Part shown: positions 16,629 through 26,488 of the stretch, piece by piece
Layout of the letters: each line of letters starts with the position of its first letter
How positions within the stretch are numbered: the first letter of the stretch is position 1
DNA from: an uncultured Peptoniphilus sp.
Lineage (GTDB): Bacteria; Bacillota; Clostridia; Tissierellales; Peptoniphilaceae
DNA: 57,110 nt
Direction: 5' to 3'
Assembly: GCA_902488455.1 (NCBI GenBank)
Contig: CABTWG010000003.1
Location: 1 to 57,110 of the forward strand
Program-made: the position numbers and the translations under genes
The notes under the pieces: model-generated
The model's input: only the letters and a program-made list of their open reading frames with translations
Told to the model about the DNA's origin: nothing
Databases searched by the model: none

Positions 16629-19111
16629 ACCCTTTTGATTTCCTTCATAATAAATGACTCGATGAAGTCACCTTCTTTTATGTCGTTAAAGTTTTCTATG
16701 GTGATTCCACCTTCATAGCCATTATTTAGTTCTCTTACGTCATCTTTAAATCTCTTTAGAGATGCTATTTCACCTTCGTGGATTACAGTGTCATTTCTAA
16801 GAATTCTAACTTGTGATCTTCTTGGAATTTTACCACTAACTACGAAAACTCCAGCTACTATTGAGTTGTTTGGAAGTTTAAATGTCTGTCTAACTTCGCA
16901 TCTTCCTTGAACTTCTTCTTCAAATTCTGGATCAAGCATACCTATAGCAGCTTTTTCTATATCATCTATCGCATCATAGATTACTCTGTAAGTTCTTATA
17001 TCTACTTCTAATTCTTTTGCAAGATCAATTGCGTTAATATTTGGTCGAACATTAAATCCTATTACAATAGCATTTGAAGCTGATGCTAAAGAAACGTCAG
17101 ATTCACTAATCCCACCAACTGCAGAGTGAATTATTGAGATGTTCACTTCTTCATTTTCTATTTTTAGTAATGATTGAGTAAGTGCTTCTACTGACCCTTT
17201 TACATCACCTTTTATGATTAAATCTAGTTGTTTCTTTTCTCCTTCTTTCATTTTTTCAAATAAATTGGATAGAGAAACCTTGTTTGTTGCATTTAATCTA
17301 TTTTCTCTTACTATTTCTCTGTTTTTATCTGCTATGGTCTTTGCAGTTTTTTCATCTTCTACTGCATAGATAGAATCTCCAGCATTTGGAACTTCTGATA
17401 GACCAAGAATAACTGCAGGCATTGAAGGTCCTGCCTTTTTAATGTTCTTGCCCTTGTCATCGGTCATTGCTCTTATTCTTCCTGATGCAACTCCACTTAC
17501 TACAAAGTCTGAAGATCTTAAGGTTCCGTTTTGAACTAATACTGTTGCCATAGGTCCCTTGCCCTTGTCAAGCTTAGCTTCTATAACTGTACCTATCGCA
17601 TGTCTTTGTGGATTTGCTCTAAGCTCTCTCATTTCTGCTACAAGAAGTATCATTTCTAATAAGTCATCAATACCCTGTTTTGTGTGAGCACTTACAGGAA
17701 CCATGATGGTATCTCCACCCCAGTCTTCAGGCATAAGTCCTTGTTCAGAAAGCTCTTGTTTAACTCTATCTACATTAGCTGCTTCTTTATCTATTTTATT
17801 TATTGCTACGATTATAGGAACTTCAGCACTTCTAGCATGGGATATCGCTTCAATTGTCTGTGGCATTACCCCATCATCTGCAGCAACTACAAGTATTGCC
17901 ACGTCTGTGATTTGTGCCCCTCTAAGTCTCATAGAAGTAAAGGCTTCGTGACCTGGTGTATCTAAGAACGTGATTTTCTTTCCATTTAAATTAACTGTAT
18001 AAGCCCCTATATGTTGTGTAATTCCCCCAGCTTCCGTTGAAGTTACATGAGATTTTTTAATTGAGTCTAGGATAGAGGTTTTACCGTGGTCTACGTGACC
18101 CATTACAGTTACTACTGGTGGTCTTGGTTTTAAATTTTGTTCTTTATCTTCAAAATCTAGTCCAAATTCTTCTTCGATTGAGACTTTTTCTTCAGGACTT
18201 GCAAATTCAATCTCTACACTTAATTCATCTGCAAGAATTTCGCAAACATCTTTATCTATAGGCTCATTTTGAGATGCCATTACTCCAAGACCAATTAACT
18301 TTGTAATTACTTGAGATACTGGCACATCTATAGCTTCAGCAAAATCTTTAACTGCTAGTGGTGGTGAAATCTTAGCTACTTTATTTTCTTCCACTTCTTC
18401 TTTCTTAACAGTCTTCTTAACTCTCTTCTTAGGAGCTTTTTTAGTCAAATCTCTCTTTGCATATTGTTCTCTAAGCTCTAAAATATCTTGTTTGCTTTTT
18501 TTATTATGATTGTTTTTAGATTTTTTCTTTTTATATTCTTGTTGATTTACTTCTTTTTCAGTAATTACTTCATTCATTTTGTTAAAAGATCTAGATCTTT
18601 TTTTCTTGTTATGTGGTCTATCTTCCACTTGAGCTTTTCCAAAACTTTCTCTATCTGAATCTTTTGGTTTTCTGAAGTTTTGGGTTTTATCTTTGTTCTT
18701 ACCTTGATATCTATTATTGTCTTTTTGACCTTCTAAATCTTTTCTTTCAAATGGTTTCTTTTTAAATCTTTTCTTTCCATCTGTGTTTTGGAAATCAGTT
18801 TTTTTATTATCAAATCTCTTGTTATTATCCTTTACTGGCTTAGACTGAGATTCTTTTCTGTCTTTATTCTCTATAGTACTACCTTCTTTATTATTATTAT
18901 TTTTTTTATTTGGCTTATTACTTTTCTTATTATCTGATTTATTTGGTGTAGTTGTTTTCTTATAAGAATTTACTACTTTTCTTTCTTCTTCTGCATTTAG
19001 TGTCGACATATGGTTTTTGACTTCAATGTTTAAGCTATTTATTCTTTCGATTAGTTCCTTGCTTGTTACATTTAATTCTTTTGCCAATGCGTGTACTCTT
19101 TTATTTTGCAT
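16625..19111 (-). CDS. infB: Translation initiation factor IF-2
   Basis: A GTPase that brings initiator tRNA to the 30S subunit. The 828-residue protein has an N-terminal IF2N helix bundle, a long Lys/Asn-rich low-complexity stretch (about 50-240), a second IF2N domain, the G domain with GHVDHGKTS (G1, about residue 340), DTPGHEAF and NKIDK, then domains II-IV. The ribosome-binding site GGAGG lies in a possible hairpin with the ylxR end. The ylxQ gene normally found before infB is absent. Confidence 0.97.
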   Translation of the reverse strand: MQNKRVHALAKELNVTSKELIERINSLNIEVKNHMSTLNAEEERKVVNSYKKTTTPNKSDNKKSNKPNKKNNNNKEGSTIENKDRKESQSKPVKDNNKRFDNKKTDFQNTDGKKRFKKKPFERKDLEGQKDNNRYQGKNKDKTQNFRKPKDSDRESFGKAQVEDRPHNKKKRSRSFNKMNEVITEKEVNQQEYKKKKSKNNHNKKSKQDILELREQYAKRDLTKKAPKKRVKKTVKKEEVEENKVAKISPPLAVKDFAEAIDVPVSQVITKLIGLGVMASQNEPIDKDVCEILADELSVEIEFASPEEKVSIEEEFGLDFEDKEQNLKPRPPVVTVMGHVDHGKTSILDSIKKSHVTSTEAGGITQHIGAYTVNLNGKKITFLDTPGHEAFTSMRLRGAQITDVAILVVAADDGVMPQTIEAISHARSAEVPIIVAINKIDKEAANVDRVKQELSEQGLMPEDWGGDTIMVPVSAHTKQGIDDLLEMILLVAEMRELRANPQRHAIGTVIEAKLDKGKGPMATVLVQNGTLRSSDFVVSGVASGRIRAMTDDKGKNIKKAGPSMPAVILGLSEVPNAGDSIYAVEDEKTAKTIADKNREIVRENRLNATNKVSLSNLFEKMKEGEKKQLDLIIKGDVKGSVEALTQSLLKIENEEVNISIIHSAVGGISESDVSLASASNAIVIGFNVRPNINAIDLAKELEVDIRTYRVIYDAIDDIEKAAIGMLDPEFEEEVQGRCEVRQTFKLPNNSIVAGVFVVSGKIPRRSQVRILRNDTVIHEGEIASLKRFKDDVRELNNGYEGGITIENFNDIKEGDFIESFIMKEIKRV

Positions 19112-19114
19112 GTT

Positions 19115-19133
19115 ACACCTCCGATTCAGGTGT
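19115..19133 (-). promoter_or_regulatory. Inverted repeat that could mask the infB ribosome-binding site
   Basis: On the minus strand ACACCT-GAATCGG-AGGTGT forms a 6-bp stem whose 3' arm contains most of the GGAGGTGT ribosome-binding region of infB. Its 5' end overlaps the ylxR stop codon. Ribosomes finishing ylxR would open it, giving translational coupling. This is inferred from base pairing only. Confidence 0.35.
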
Positions 19134-19399
19134 TATTTATGGATTTCTTCTTTTAGATTTTCATATGTTTTATCGTCAATCTCCATTTCAAATGATCTGT
19201 TCAAAGCTTTTGTTTTAATGGCTTTTTCCAAACAATTTAAATCATCGCACAAATAAGCACCTCTGCCATTTAATTTTCCCGTTCTATCTATAAAAACTTG
19301 ATTTTCTTTAGTCTTTACAACTCTTATCAAATCAAATTTGGATTTTTGCTCTCCACATCCGATACATTTTCGCTGTGGAATTTTTCTTGTCTTTTTCAT
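19133..19399 (-). CDS. ylxR: YlxR/RnpM family RNA-binding protein
   Basis: An 88-residue basic protein of the YlxR fold, encoded between nusA and infB as in most Firmicutes. It has the CIGCGEQKSKFDLIRVV and GRGAYLCDDLNCLEKA motifs. Homologues (RnpM) are reported to bind RNase P RNA. A YlxQ (L7Ae-like) gene normally lies next to it and is missing here: the gap to infB is only 21 bases. Confidence 0.92.
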   Translation of the reverse strand: MKKTRKIPQRKCIGCGEQKSKFDLIRVVKTKENQVFIDRTGKLNGRGAYLCDDLNCLEKAIKTKALNRSFEMEIDDKTYENLKEEIHK

Positions 19400-19422
19400 T
19401 TCAAGTTTTGAATTTCTCCCAG

Positions 19423-20640
19423 TTATTCTTCTTGTTCTAAATCTATATCTTCTAAATCTTCTTCAGTTTCTTCTGTATAATCATCAAGTTCTATTTCTGA
19501 ATTTTCTTCTTTAGATTCTGTTTCTACTTCAGCTTCATCATCTTCTTCATATCCAAGACGAGCATATAAATCTTCCTCAGTAATATTTTCTTCTTCTAAA
19601 TATTCTTCAAATTGAGTAACTGATTTGATATCTATCTTCCAATTCGTAAGTTTTGCTGCAAGTCTTACGTTTTGTCCTTCTTTACCTATTGCTAGTGAAA
19701 GCTGATAATCTGGAACTACTACCAAGGCTTGCTTGTTGTTGTCATCGATAAATACTTTTTCTACATTTGATGGACTTAGAGCATTGGCAATGAAGTGGTC
19801 TATTTCTTTATCCCAAATTATTATATCTATCTTTTCTTCTCCGATGCTATCGAGGATTGCTTTTACCCTTGCTCCTTTAAATCCTACACATGCTCCTAAA
19901 GGATCTACATCTTCTGATTTTGAAAATACCGCTATCTTAGTCCTTGATCCTGCTTCACGACTGATACTAAATACTTCTACTATTCCGTCATGAATTTCTG
20001 GTACTTCAAGTTCAAATAGTCTCTTGATTAGACTTGGATGTGATCTTGAAAGTATTATCTGTGGTCCCTTTGGTGTTTTCTTAACCTCTAGTATTACCAT
20101 TTTATATCTATTTCCGTGGGAATAATCTTCACCCTTTATCTGTTCGTTTGGAGGAAGAATTCCTTCTGATTTTCCAAGATCTATATATACATATCCTCTT
20201 GATGATCTTTGAACCTGACCGGTGATAAGCTCTCCTTCTCTATCTATAAATTCATCATAGATAATATCTTTTTCAGCGTCTTTGATCTTTTGTATTACTA
20301 CTTGTTTTGCTGTTTGTGCTGCTATCCTTCCAAATTCCATTGGATCTATTTCGATTCTTACAACACTTCCTATGCTGTACTTGTTGCTTATTTCTTCTGC
20401 ATCTTTTAGTGAAATCTGTGTTTCTTCATCTTCTACTTCATCCACTACGATCAGTTCTTTATAGATTTTTATATTTCCATTTTCTTTATTTATGTCTACT
20501 ACAATGTTTTGATTCGACATTCCAAAATTCTTTTTATAGCTTGATATTAGAGCAGCTTCTAGTGCTTCAAAGACAATATCTTTTTTTATTCCTTTTTCAC
20601 TCTCTAATTGATTAAGCGCTAATATAAATTCTTCGTTCAT
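19423..20640 (-). CDS. nusA: Transcription termination/antitermination protein NusA
   Basis: It binds RNA polymerase and stimulates pausing and intrinsic termination. The 405-residue protein has the NusA N-terminal domain (1-125), an S1 domain (about 133-200, GELITGQVQRSSRGYVYIDLGKSEG) and two KH domains (about 205-345), with SREAGSRTKIAVFS and AIGKEGQNVRLAAKLT. It ends in a strongly acidic tail of about 55 residues. It lies second in the rimP operon, whose leader holds a terminator hairpin that NusA may act on. Confidence 0.96.
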   Translation of the reverse strand: MNEEFILALNQLESEKGIKKDIVFEALEAALISSYKKNFGMSNQNIVVDINKENGNIKIYKELIVVDEVEDEETQISLKDAEEISNKYSIGSVVRIEIDPMEFGRIAAQTAKQVVIQKIKDAEKDIIYDEFIDREGELITGQVQRSSRGYVYIDLGKSEGILPPNEQIKGEDYSHGNRYKMVILEVKKTPKGPQIILSRSHPSLIKRLFELEVPEIHDGIVEVFSISREAGSRTKIAVFSKSEDVDPLGACVGFKGARVKAILDSIGEEKIDIIIWDKEIDHFIANALSPSNVEKVFIDDNNKQALVVVPDYQLSLAIGKEGQNVRLAAKLTNWKIDIKSVTQFEEYLEEENITEEDLYARLGYEEDDEAEVETESKEENSEIELDDYTEETEEDLEDIDLEQEE

Positions 20641-20648
20641 ACGTCCCC

Positions 20649-21113
20649 CTAGAACACAATTTTTTGACTCATTTTTGAGATAGATTTTAGAGGTAACTCT
20701 ATTTTCTTATCCTCATCTTTTAATGTTACGGTATCTTTTGTATAGGAAACTATTACGCCTTCATAAACTTTATTTCCATCTATCGGTGCAAATAGTTTAG
20801 CCCCTACTAATTTACCCTTATTTCTCCTTAAGTCATCCTGAGTTTTTATCGGCCTATCCAATCCTGGTGAAGAAACTTCTAAATAGTAGCTTTCTTCAAT
20901 CAAATCTTCTTTGTCCAACTCTTCTTCAATCGCTCTACTTATAGTGTCGCAGTCATCAAGCGATATGCCTTCTTCTTTAAATATAAATATTGACACTAAT
21001 GAGTGTGGAGTCGCTTTTTTGTATGCTACTTCTACAATTTCATAGCCTAAGGCTTCAGCTACTCTTGTAGATATTTCATTTAATTTACTTAATATTTCTT
21101 TAGTCGATGCCAT
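20649..21113 (-). CDS. rimP: Ribosome maturation factor RimP
   Basis: It assists 30S assembly. The protein (about 154 residues) has the RimP domains: LGYEIVEVAYKKA, LDDCDTISRAIEEELD, YYLEVSSPGLDRPI, then the C-terminal SH3-like fold. The start chosen is the ATG at 21113 with GGGG six bases upstream. An in-frame ATG at 21158 would begin inside the terminator hairpin and has no ribosome-binding site. Confidence 0.94.
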   Translation of the reverse strand: MASTKEILSKLNEISTRVAEALGYEIVEVAYKKATPHSLVSIFIFKEEGISLDDCDTISRAIEEELDKEDLIEESYYLEVSSPGLDRPIKTQDDLRRNKGKLVGAKLFAPIDGNKVYEGVIVSYTKDTVTLKDEDKKIELPLKSISKMSQKIVF

Positions 21114-21132
21114 TTTACACCCCTTTTTTAAG

Positions 21133-21161
21133 TAAAAAATACGGAGTGGGAAACCCACTCC
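21133..21161 (-). terminator. Terminator behind polC and within the rimP-nusA leader
   Basis: On the minus strand GGAGTGGG-TTT-CCCACTCC (8 bp) is followed by GTATTTTTTAC. The promoter for rimP-nusA lies just upstream of it, so the hairpin starts about 20 bases into the new transcript. It can both end polC transcripts and attenuate the nusA operon. Confidence 0.85.
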
Positions 21162-21186
21162 TTAGTTACTTTCTATCATCATTACT

Positions 21187-21214
21187 ATTATATCAAATTT
21201 TCTGTAAATTTCAA
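21187..21214 (-). promoter_or_regulatory. Promoter of the rimP-nusA-ylxR-infB operon
   Basis: On the minus strand TTGAAA (21214-21209), a 16-base spacer and TATAAT (21192-21187) with the extended TGA upstream give a strong promoter. It sits directly after the polC stop codon and before the terminator hairpin. Confidence 0.75.
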
Positions 21215-21217
21215 GGT

Positions 21218-24200
21218 TTAAAAGTTAAAAAGTGACAGTTGATTGTTCTCTTGCATTCCTTCGAAACAATTATTATCTCTTAGCATTTCTACTATAGATT
21301 TCGTAGCTCCAGTCTTATTTATAAAATCTTCAACTGAAATATATTTGTTCTCTTTCGAATTTTCTACAATGCTATTTGCTATTGCTTCCCCTAGTCCCGG
21401 CACTGCCATAAATGGAATTCTAATTCCGCCTTCATCTATTATAAATTTCTTTGCTTGAGACTTATAAATGTCTATAAATTTAAATTCAATTCCTCGTGAA
21501 TACATTTCTAGTGCCATCTCTAATGTGTTTCTCTGTCCCTTTTCCTTTTGGGATGGATTTTTTATTTGAAGAAGCTCATTTAGTTTTTCCTTCATAGCAG
21601 AAACACCTTTAGATATTGTTTCCAAGTCAAAGTCTGTAAGTTTATTTGTAAAGTATGTTGCGTAATATTCCTTTGGATAATTTAATTTATAATATGCAAC
21701 TCTAAAAGAAAGCATTACATAGGCTACTGCGTGTGCTTTTGGGAACATGTACTTTATCTTTTCACATGCTCCTATATACCAACTTGGCAGTGGAAGTTTT
21801 TCCATTATCGCTCTTTGTTCATCTGTTAGACCTTTTCCTTTTCTAACTTTTTCCATAGTAAAGAACGCCATTTTATTTTCTGCGCCAGCCTGTATTAGAT
21901 AAACCATTATATCTTCTCTTGTTGAAATTACATCTTGTAATTTTGCAAGACCTTGATCAACTAAATCCTCAGCATTATTTGTCCATACATCAGTTCCATG
22001 AGATAGACCTGATATCTGTACAAGCTCTGAAAATGTAGAAGGCTTTGTTTTAATGAGCATCCTCTTTACAAAGTCTGTTCCAAACTCTGGTATCCCTAAT
22101 GTGCCTGTTTCGCATTCGTAAATTTCAGGATTCATTTTTAATTCTTCTGAGCTGCTAAATAAACTCATGGTTCTCTTATCATCAAGATAGATATCTTCTG
22201 ATTTTAGCCCAGTTAAATCCTCAAGCATTTTAATTATCGTTGGGCCATCGTGACCTAGTATATCTAGTTTTAAAATCTTTCCATGTAAGAAGTTATAATC
22301 AAAGTGTGTAGTTATAACTCCAGAAGATTTTTTATCCGCTGGATATTGAATCGGAGAAAAATCATAGATACTAGATGTTTTTGGAACTATCATAACTCCA
22401 CCTGGATGTTGTCCAGACGTCCTCTTAACCCCTGTGATTTCCTTTGCCAGCCTGTCGATTTCAACAGGTGGTATAATTTCGTCTTTATAATAATTTTTAA
22501 CTATTCTGTATGCAGTGTTTTCTGCCACAGTGCCTATTGTTCCTGCTCTAAATACATATCCTTCGCCGAATAGTTCTTCTGTATACTTATGAGCCACTGG
22601 TTGATATTCTCCTGCGAAGTTTAGATCTATATCAGGTTCTTTGTCTCCTTCAAATCCCAAGAATACTTCGAATGGAATATTGTGTCCGTCACGGTTAAGT
22701 TCTGTTCCGCAATGAGGGCAATTCTTTCTTTCCAAGTCCACTCCTGAACCAACCAATTTTTCATCTACAAATTCAGAGTATTTACATTTTGGACATACAT
22801 AATGAGGCGGAAGTGGATTAACTTCTGTTATACCAGCCATTGTAGCTGCAAAAGAGCTTCCTACAGATCCTCTTGATCCTACCAAATATCCATCATCATT
22901 AGATTTTTTTACAAGCTTTTCTGCAATTATATATAGAACTGCGTATCCATTTCCTATTATTGAACTAAGCTCTCTTTCAAGTCTTTTTTCTACAATTTCA
23001 GGAAGTTCTTCTCCGTAAATGCTGTGAGCCTTTTCGTAAGTTATCTTCCTAAGCATCTCTTCAGAGCCTTCTATATAAGGTGGAAATGTTCCATCAGGAA
23101 GAGGCTTTATATCTTCAACCATATCTGCTATCTTATTAGAATTATCTATTACAACTTCTTCACATCTATCTTCAAGATAACTAAATTCTTCTAACATTTG
23201 ATCTGTGTTTTTAAAGTAAAGCGTATTTGGTATCTTCACTTCTGGATTTAAAGGACCATTAACACCACTTAAAACTATTCTTCTTGGAAGATCTTGATGA
23301 GGATATAGATAGTAAACATCACCAGTAGCAACTACAGGTATATTAAGCTCATCTCCAAGCTCCAATATTTTTTTATTTATGTCTATTAAAGCTTCCTTCC
23401 CATCAACTTTTTCTGCTACAACGTAATTTAGATTATTTCCAATCGGTTGAATTTCTAAATAGTCATAGTAAGAGGCTATCTCTAATAGTTTTTCATGAGG
23501 TTTGCCGAAGTATATCGCATTCCAAAGCTCACCCTTTGATGTTCCAGATCCTAAAAGCAATCCCTCTCTATATTTATCGAAGACACTCTTAGGCAATTTG
23601 GCTTCCACATTGTAGTACATCATATGAGATAGAGATACGAGCTTGTAGAGATTTTTTAAACCTGCTTGAGTTTTTACAATTGCAGTTGCATCCTTTGAAA
23701 ATAAAACTGATTTATCAATCTTTTCAAAAAGATTATTTATTTCTTCAAAAGACTTTGGTGATCCCCCAATCTTCATCATCTTTATAAAAGCTTCAGCAGT
23801 AGCTTCAGCATCGTTTACAGCTCTGTGGGCTCCTTCTAAAGTAACTCCAAGCTTTTTAGAAATGGCAGATAGATTAAATCTCTTAAGTTCATTTAGAGTT
23901 GCCCTAGCAAGATAGAGGGTGTCTAGTACAGGATAGTCAAATCTTATTCCTACTTTAGCCAAGTCTCTTCTTATAAATGCGGTATCGAACTCAGCATTAT
24001 GAGCAACCAATGTTGCATTCCCTATGAATTCGACAAAATCTTTTATAACTACTTCAATTGGAGGTTCATTTGCCACCATTTCATTGGTAATTCTAGTAAG
24101 TTCTACAACTTTTTCGGGAATATTTCTCATAGGATTTACAAATCTTGAAAATCTATCAACTATTACTCCATTTTCAATCTTTACAGCACCTATTTCTGTT

Positions 24201-25429
24201 ATCATGTCATTCGCTGGAGAAAGACCTGTCGTTTCTATATCAAAGACTACGAACTTTCCATTGTAATCTTTTCCTTCGAAATTTTCCACGATTCCCATTT
24301 TGTCGTCAACCATTCTCATGTCAAGGCCATAAATAGCTTTTATTCCAAGAGACTTTGACGCGTCCATAGCATTTGTAAATCCCTGCACATCGGTAATATC
24401 TGTAATTGCTAGAGCTGTAAGCCCCAAGTCCTTTGCATATTTTGCAAACTCTTCGTATTCGGTAATCCCACTCATGGTTGACATCTTTGTGTGAAGTCTA
24501 AGTTCAACTCTATGTCTTTCTGAGTTCTCTACTACTTTTTCCTCTTCTATTTTTTCTATTGCATTAAAACTTATGACTACCATTGACATAAAATTGTCGT
24601 ACTCTACTTTGCCTGAGACTCTTATTTTAGTTCCTACTCTGTATTCATCCATAAATTCAGAAACTTCTTCCTCAGTCATAAATTTCTTTAAAACTATTGA
24701 AGATGTATAGTCAGTTATCTTAACTAGTATTATTCTATTGCCAGTCCTAAGCTCTTTAACTTCAATTTTAAATATAGTTCCCGTTAAGATTACATATTGA
24801 AAATCAGTAGATACTTCTGCAATAGAAATCTCATCCCCTTTGAACTTTCTATTTATATATCTTTTCTTTCCAAATTCTAACGGTTGAGGTTTATTTTTAA
24901 CTTCTTGTTTAACAACAGTAGTCTCAAGTACTTCTTTTTCTAAATCCTTAAGAGTACCCATATAATCATCTGCTTCATCTTCATCAAAATCTTTTTCAAT
25001 GACAAAGTTTAGATTGTGATTGTCCAAGACAGAATCTAGGCTAGATTTCATCTTATTTGAATTCATTAAATTATAACAGGTTTTATCTGGAACGTTTAAA
25101 ATTAAATATCCTTTGTCTTCATCTATTCTAAAAAGATCTTCACTTAGCCAACAGTTACAAGAAGGTGAATTCAATAAAATAGTTTCTTTTGCAAGATCAA
25201 TAGGATCTATTTCTTCATAAATAATTTTAAAATCAAGGTATATTTCCGGAATATAATCAAGTATTTTTTCTTCGATGGTATTAATAAAACCATCCTCAAC
25301 AGGATGGTTTGCACTCATAACTACATTCAGTTTTAAGCTTTCCTCATCAAAGTTAATATCCACAATATTTAAGTTTACCTCTTCGTTTTCAATTCCCAAT
25401 ATACTTGAAAATTTATCAAAATCAAACAT
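21218..25429 (-). CDS. polC: DNA polymerase III alpha subunit, PolC type
   Basis: The replicative polymerase of low-G+C Gram-positives. The 1403-residue protein has N-terminal domains, an OB-fold (about 200-295), a PHP domain split by the proofreading exonuclease (FVVFDIETTGL; D397 and E399; HNAEFDTAFIRRDL), a zinc-binding pair (CPKC and CPHC) in the polymerase core, the catalytic PDIDLNF segment, and the C-terminal duplex-binding region. The PHP domain looks degenerate: the HLHT motif reads RLHT (residue 311), TDH reads TDI (345), and the GLE-type glutamate is Asp370. It is last in the rpsB-to-polC block, three bases after ispG. Confidence 0.97.
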   Translation of the reverse strand: MFDFDKFSSILGIENEEVNLNIVDINFDEESLKLNVVMSANHPVEDGFINTIEEKILDYIPEIYLDFKIIYEEIDPIDLAKETILLNSPSCNCWLSEDLFRIDEDKGYLILNVPDKTCYNLMNSNKMKSSLDSVLDNHNLNFVIEKDFDEDEADDYMGTLKDLEKEVLETTVVKQEVKNKPQPLEFGKKRYINRKFKGDEISIAEVSTDFQYVILTGTIFKIEVKELRTGNRIILVKITDYTSSIVLKKFMTEEEVSEFMDEYRVGTKIRVSGKVEYDNFMSMVVISFNAIEKIEEEKVVENSERHRVELRLHTKMSTMSGITEYEEFAKYAKDLGLTALAITDITDVQGFTNAMDASKSLGIKAIYGLDMRMVDDKMGIVENFEGKDYNGKFVVFDIETTGLSPANDMITEIGAVKIENGVIVDRFSRFVNPMRNIPEKVVELTRITNEMVANEPPIEVVIKDFVEFIGNATLVAHNAEFDTAFIRRDLAKVGIRFDYPVLDTLYLARATLNELKRFNLSAISKKLGVTLEGAHRAVNDAEATAEAFIKMMKIGGSPKSFEEINNLFEKIDKSVLFSKDATAIVKTQAGLKNLYKLVSLSHMMYYNVEAKLPKSVFDKYREGLLLGSGTSKGELWNAIYFGKPHEKLLEIASYYDYLEIQPIGNNLNYVVAEKVDGKEALIDINKKILELGDELNIPVVATGDVYYLYPHQDLPRRIVLSGVNGPLNPEVKIPNTLYFKNTDQMLEEFSYLEDRCEEVVIDNSNKIADMVEDIKPLPDGTFPPYIEGSEEMLRKITYEKAHSIYGEELPEIVEKRLERELSSIIGNGYAVLYIIAEKLVKKSNDDGYLVGSRGSVGSSFAATMAGITEVNPLPPHYVCPKCKYSEFVDEKLVGSGVDLERKNCPHCGTELNRDGHNIPFEVFLGFEGDKEPDIDLNFAGEYQPVAHKYTEELFGEGYVFRAGTIGTVAENTAYRIVKNYYKDEIIPPVEIDRLAKEITGVKRTSGQHPGGVMIVPKTSSIYDFSPIQYPADKKSSGVITTHFDYNFLHGKILKLDILGHDGPTIIKMLEDLTGLKSEDIYLDDKRTMSLFSSSEELKMNPEIYECETGTLGIPEFGTDFVKRMLIKTKPSTFSELVQISGLSHGTDVWTNNAEDLVDQGLAKLQDVISTREDIMVYLIQAGAENKMAFFTMEKVRKGKGLTDEQRAIMEKLPLPSWYIGACEKIKYMFPKAHAVAYVMLSFRVAYYKLNYPKEYYATYFTNKLTDFDLETISKGVSAMKEKLNELLQIKNPSQKEKGQRNTLEMALEMYSRGIEFKFIDIYKSQAKKFIIDEGGIRIPFMAVPGLGEAIANSIVENSKENKYISVEDFINKTGATKSIVEMLRDNNCFEGMQENNQLSLFNF

Positions 25430-25432
25430 AGC

Positions 25433-26488
25433 TCACCTTAAATTTTCTATTTCTTTAATAAGTTCATCTACTAGATCTTTTTCATCTACAGACTTTACGA
25501 TCTCTCCGTGTTTAAAAATAACACCTCGCCCGTCTCCACCAGCTATGCCTATATCAGCTTCTCTGGCTTCACCAGGACCATTTACTCTACAACCCATAAG
25601 GGCTATCTTTATATTTAAATCTTTTGAATTAAGTTTCTTTTCTACTTCATCCACAAGAGATATTAAATCTATCTTAGTTCTAGAGCAAGTAGGACAGCTT
25701 ATTATTTCTATACCGTCTCTTTTAAGACCAAGAGATTTTAAAATTTCTTTTGCAACATAAATCTCTTCTACTGGATCTGATGTAAGTGAAACCCTAATGG
25801 TGTCTCCAATTCCTTCTTGAAGTAGTGATCCGATCCCTATAGCTGATTTTATTGCACCGATTTTAGGAGGTCCAGCTTCAGTAACTCCTAGATGAAGTGG
25901 ATAGTCAGTTAGACTTGCAAACTTTTCATAAGCTCTTATATTTAAAAGTGGATCTGATGCCTTCAGAGAAACTTTTATATCTTTGAATCCAAGTGATTCT
26001 AAATAGTTGACTTCACTTAAAGCTGACTCTACAAGACTGTCCACATTTACTCCAGAAAATTTATCTAAAATTTCCTGGCTAATTGAACCTGAGTTAACGC
26101 CGACTCTTATGGATATTCCTTTGTCTTTAGCAGCTTCTACAACTTCTTTAACCTTCCATCTTTCGCCGATGTTTCCCGGATTTATCCTAAGACCATCTAC
26201 TCCATACTTGGCAGCTTCAAGCGCTAATTTATAATCGTACTGAATATCAGAAATGGTTGGAATATTTATTTTTTCTTTAATTTTTGGAATTGCTTCTGCA
26301 TCGTCGAAATCATTGACTGCAAATCTAATAATGTCGCAGCCAGCATCTTCCAATCTTTTTATTTGTGCTACAGTATTTTCTACATCACAGGTTATAGTAT
26401 TTGTCATGGACTGAATCGAAATCGGATTAGGATTTCCAATTTTAACTCCACCAACATCTATAACCCTGGTATTTCTTCTATTGATCAT
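25433..26488 (-). CDS. ispG: 4-hydroxy-3-methylbut-2-enyl diphosphate synthase (IspG/GcpE)
   Basis: A [4Fe-4S] enzyme of the MEP isoprenoid pathway. The 351-residue protein has the TIM-barrel start RVIDVGGVKIGNPNPISIQSM, the SxPTC cluster site IISCPTCSRTK and the third cysteine in MGCRVNGPGEA. It overlaps rseP by 4 bases. Dxr, the MEP-pathway enzyme usually encoded between cdsA and rseP, is not in this cluster. Confidence 0.96.
   Translation of the reverse strand: MINRRNTRVIDVGGVKIGNPNPISIQSMTNTITCDVENTVAQIKRLEDAGCDIIRFAVNDFDDAEAIPKIKEKINIPTISDIQYDYKLALEAAKYGVDGLRINPGNIGERWKVKEVVEAAKDKGISIRVGVNSGSISQEILDKFSGVNVDSLVESALSEVNYLESLGFKDIKVSLKASDPLLNIRAYEKFASLTDYPLHLGVTEAGPPKIGAIKSAIGIGSLLQEGIGDTIRVSLTSDPVEEIYVAKEILKSLGLKRDGIEIISCPTCSRTKIDLISLVDEVEKKLNSKDLNIKIALMGCRVNGPGEAREADIGIAGGDGRGVIFKHGEIVKSVDEKDLVDELIKEIENLR

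Noticed and set aside
21114..21158. Longer RimP start at the ATG at 21158
   Set aside because: It begins inside the terminator hairpin, lacks a ribosome-binding site, and adds residues not seen in RimP.
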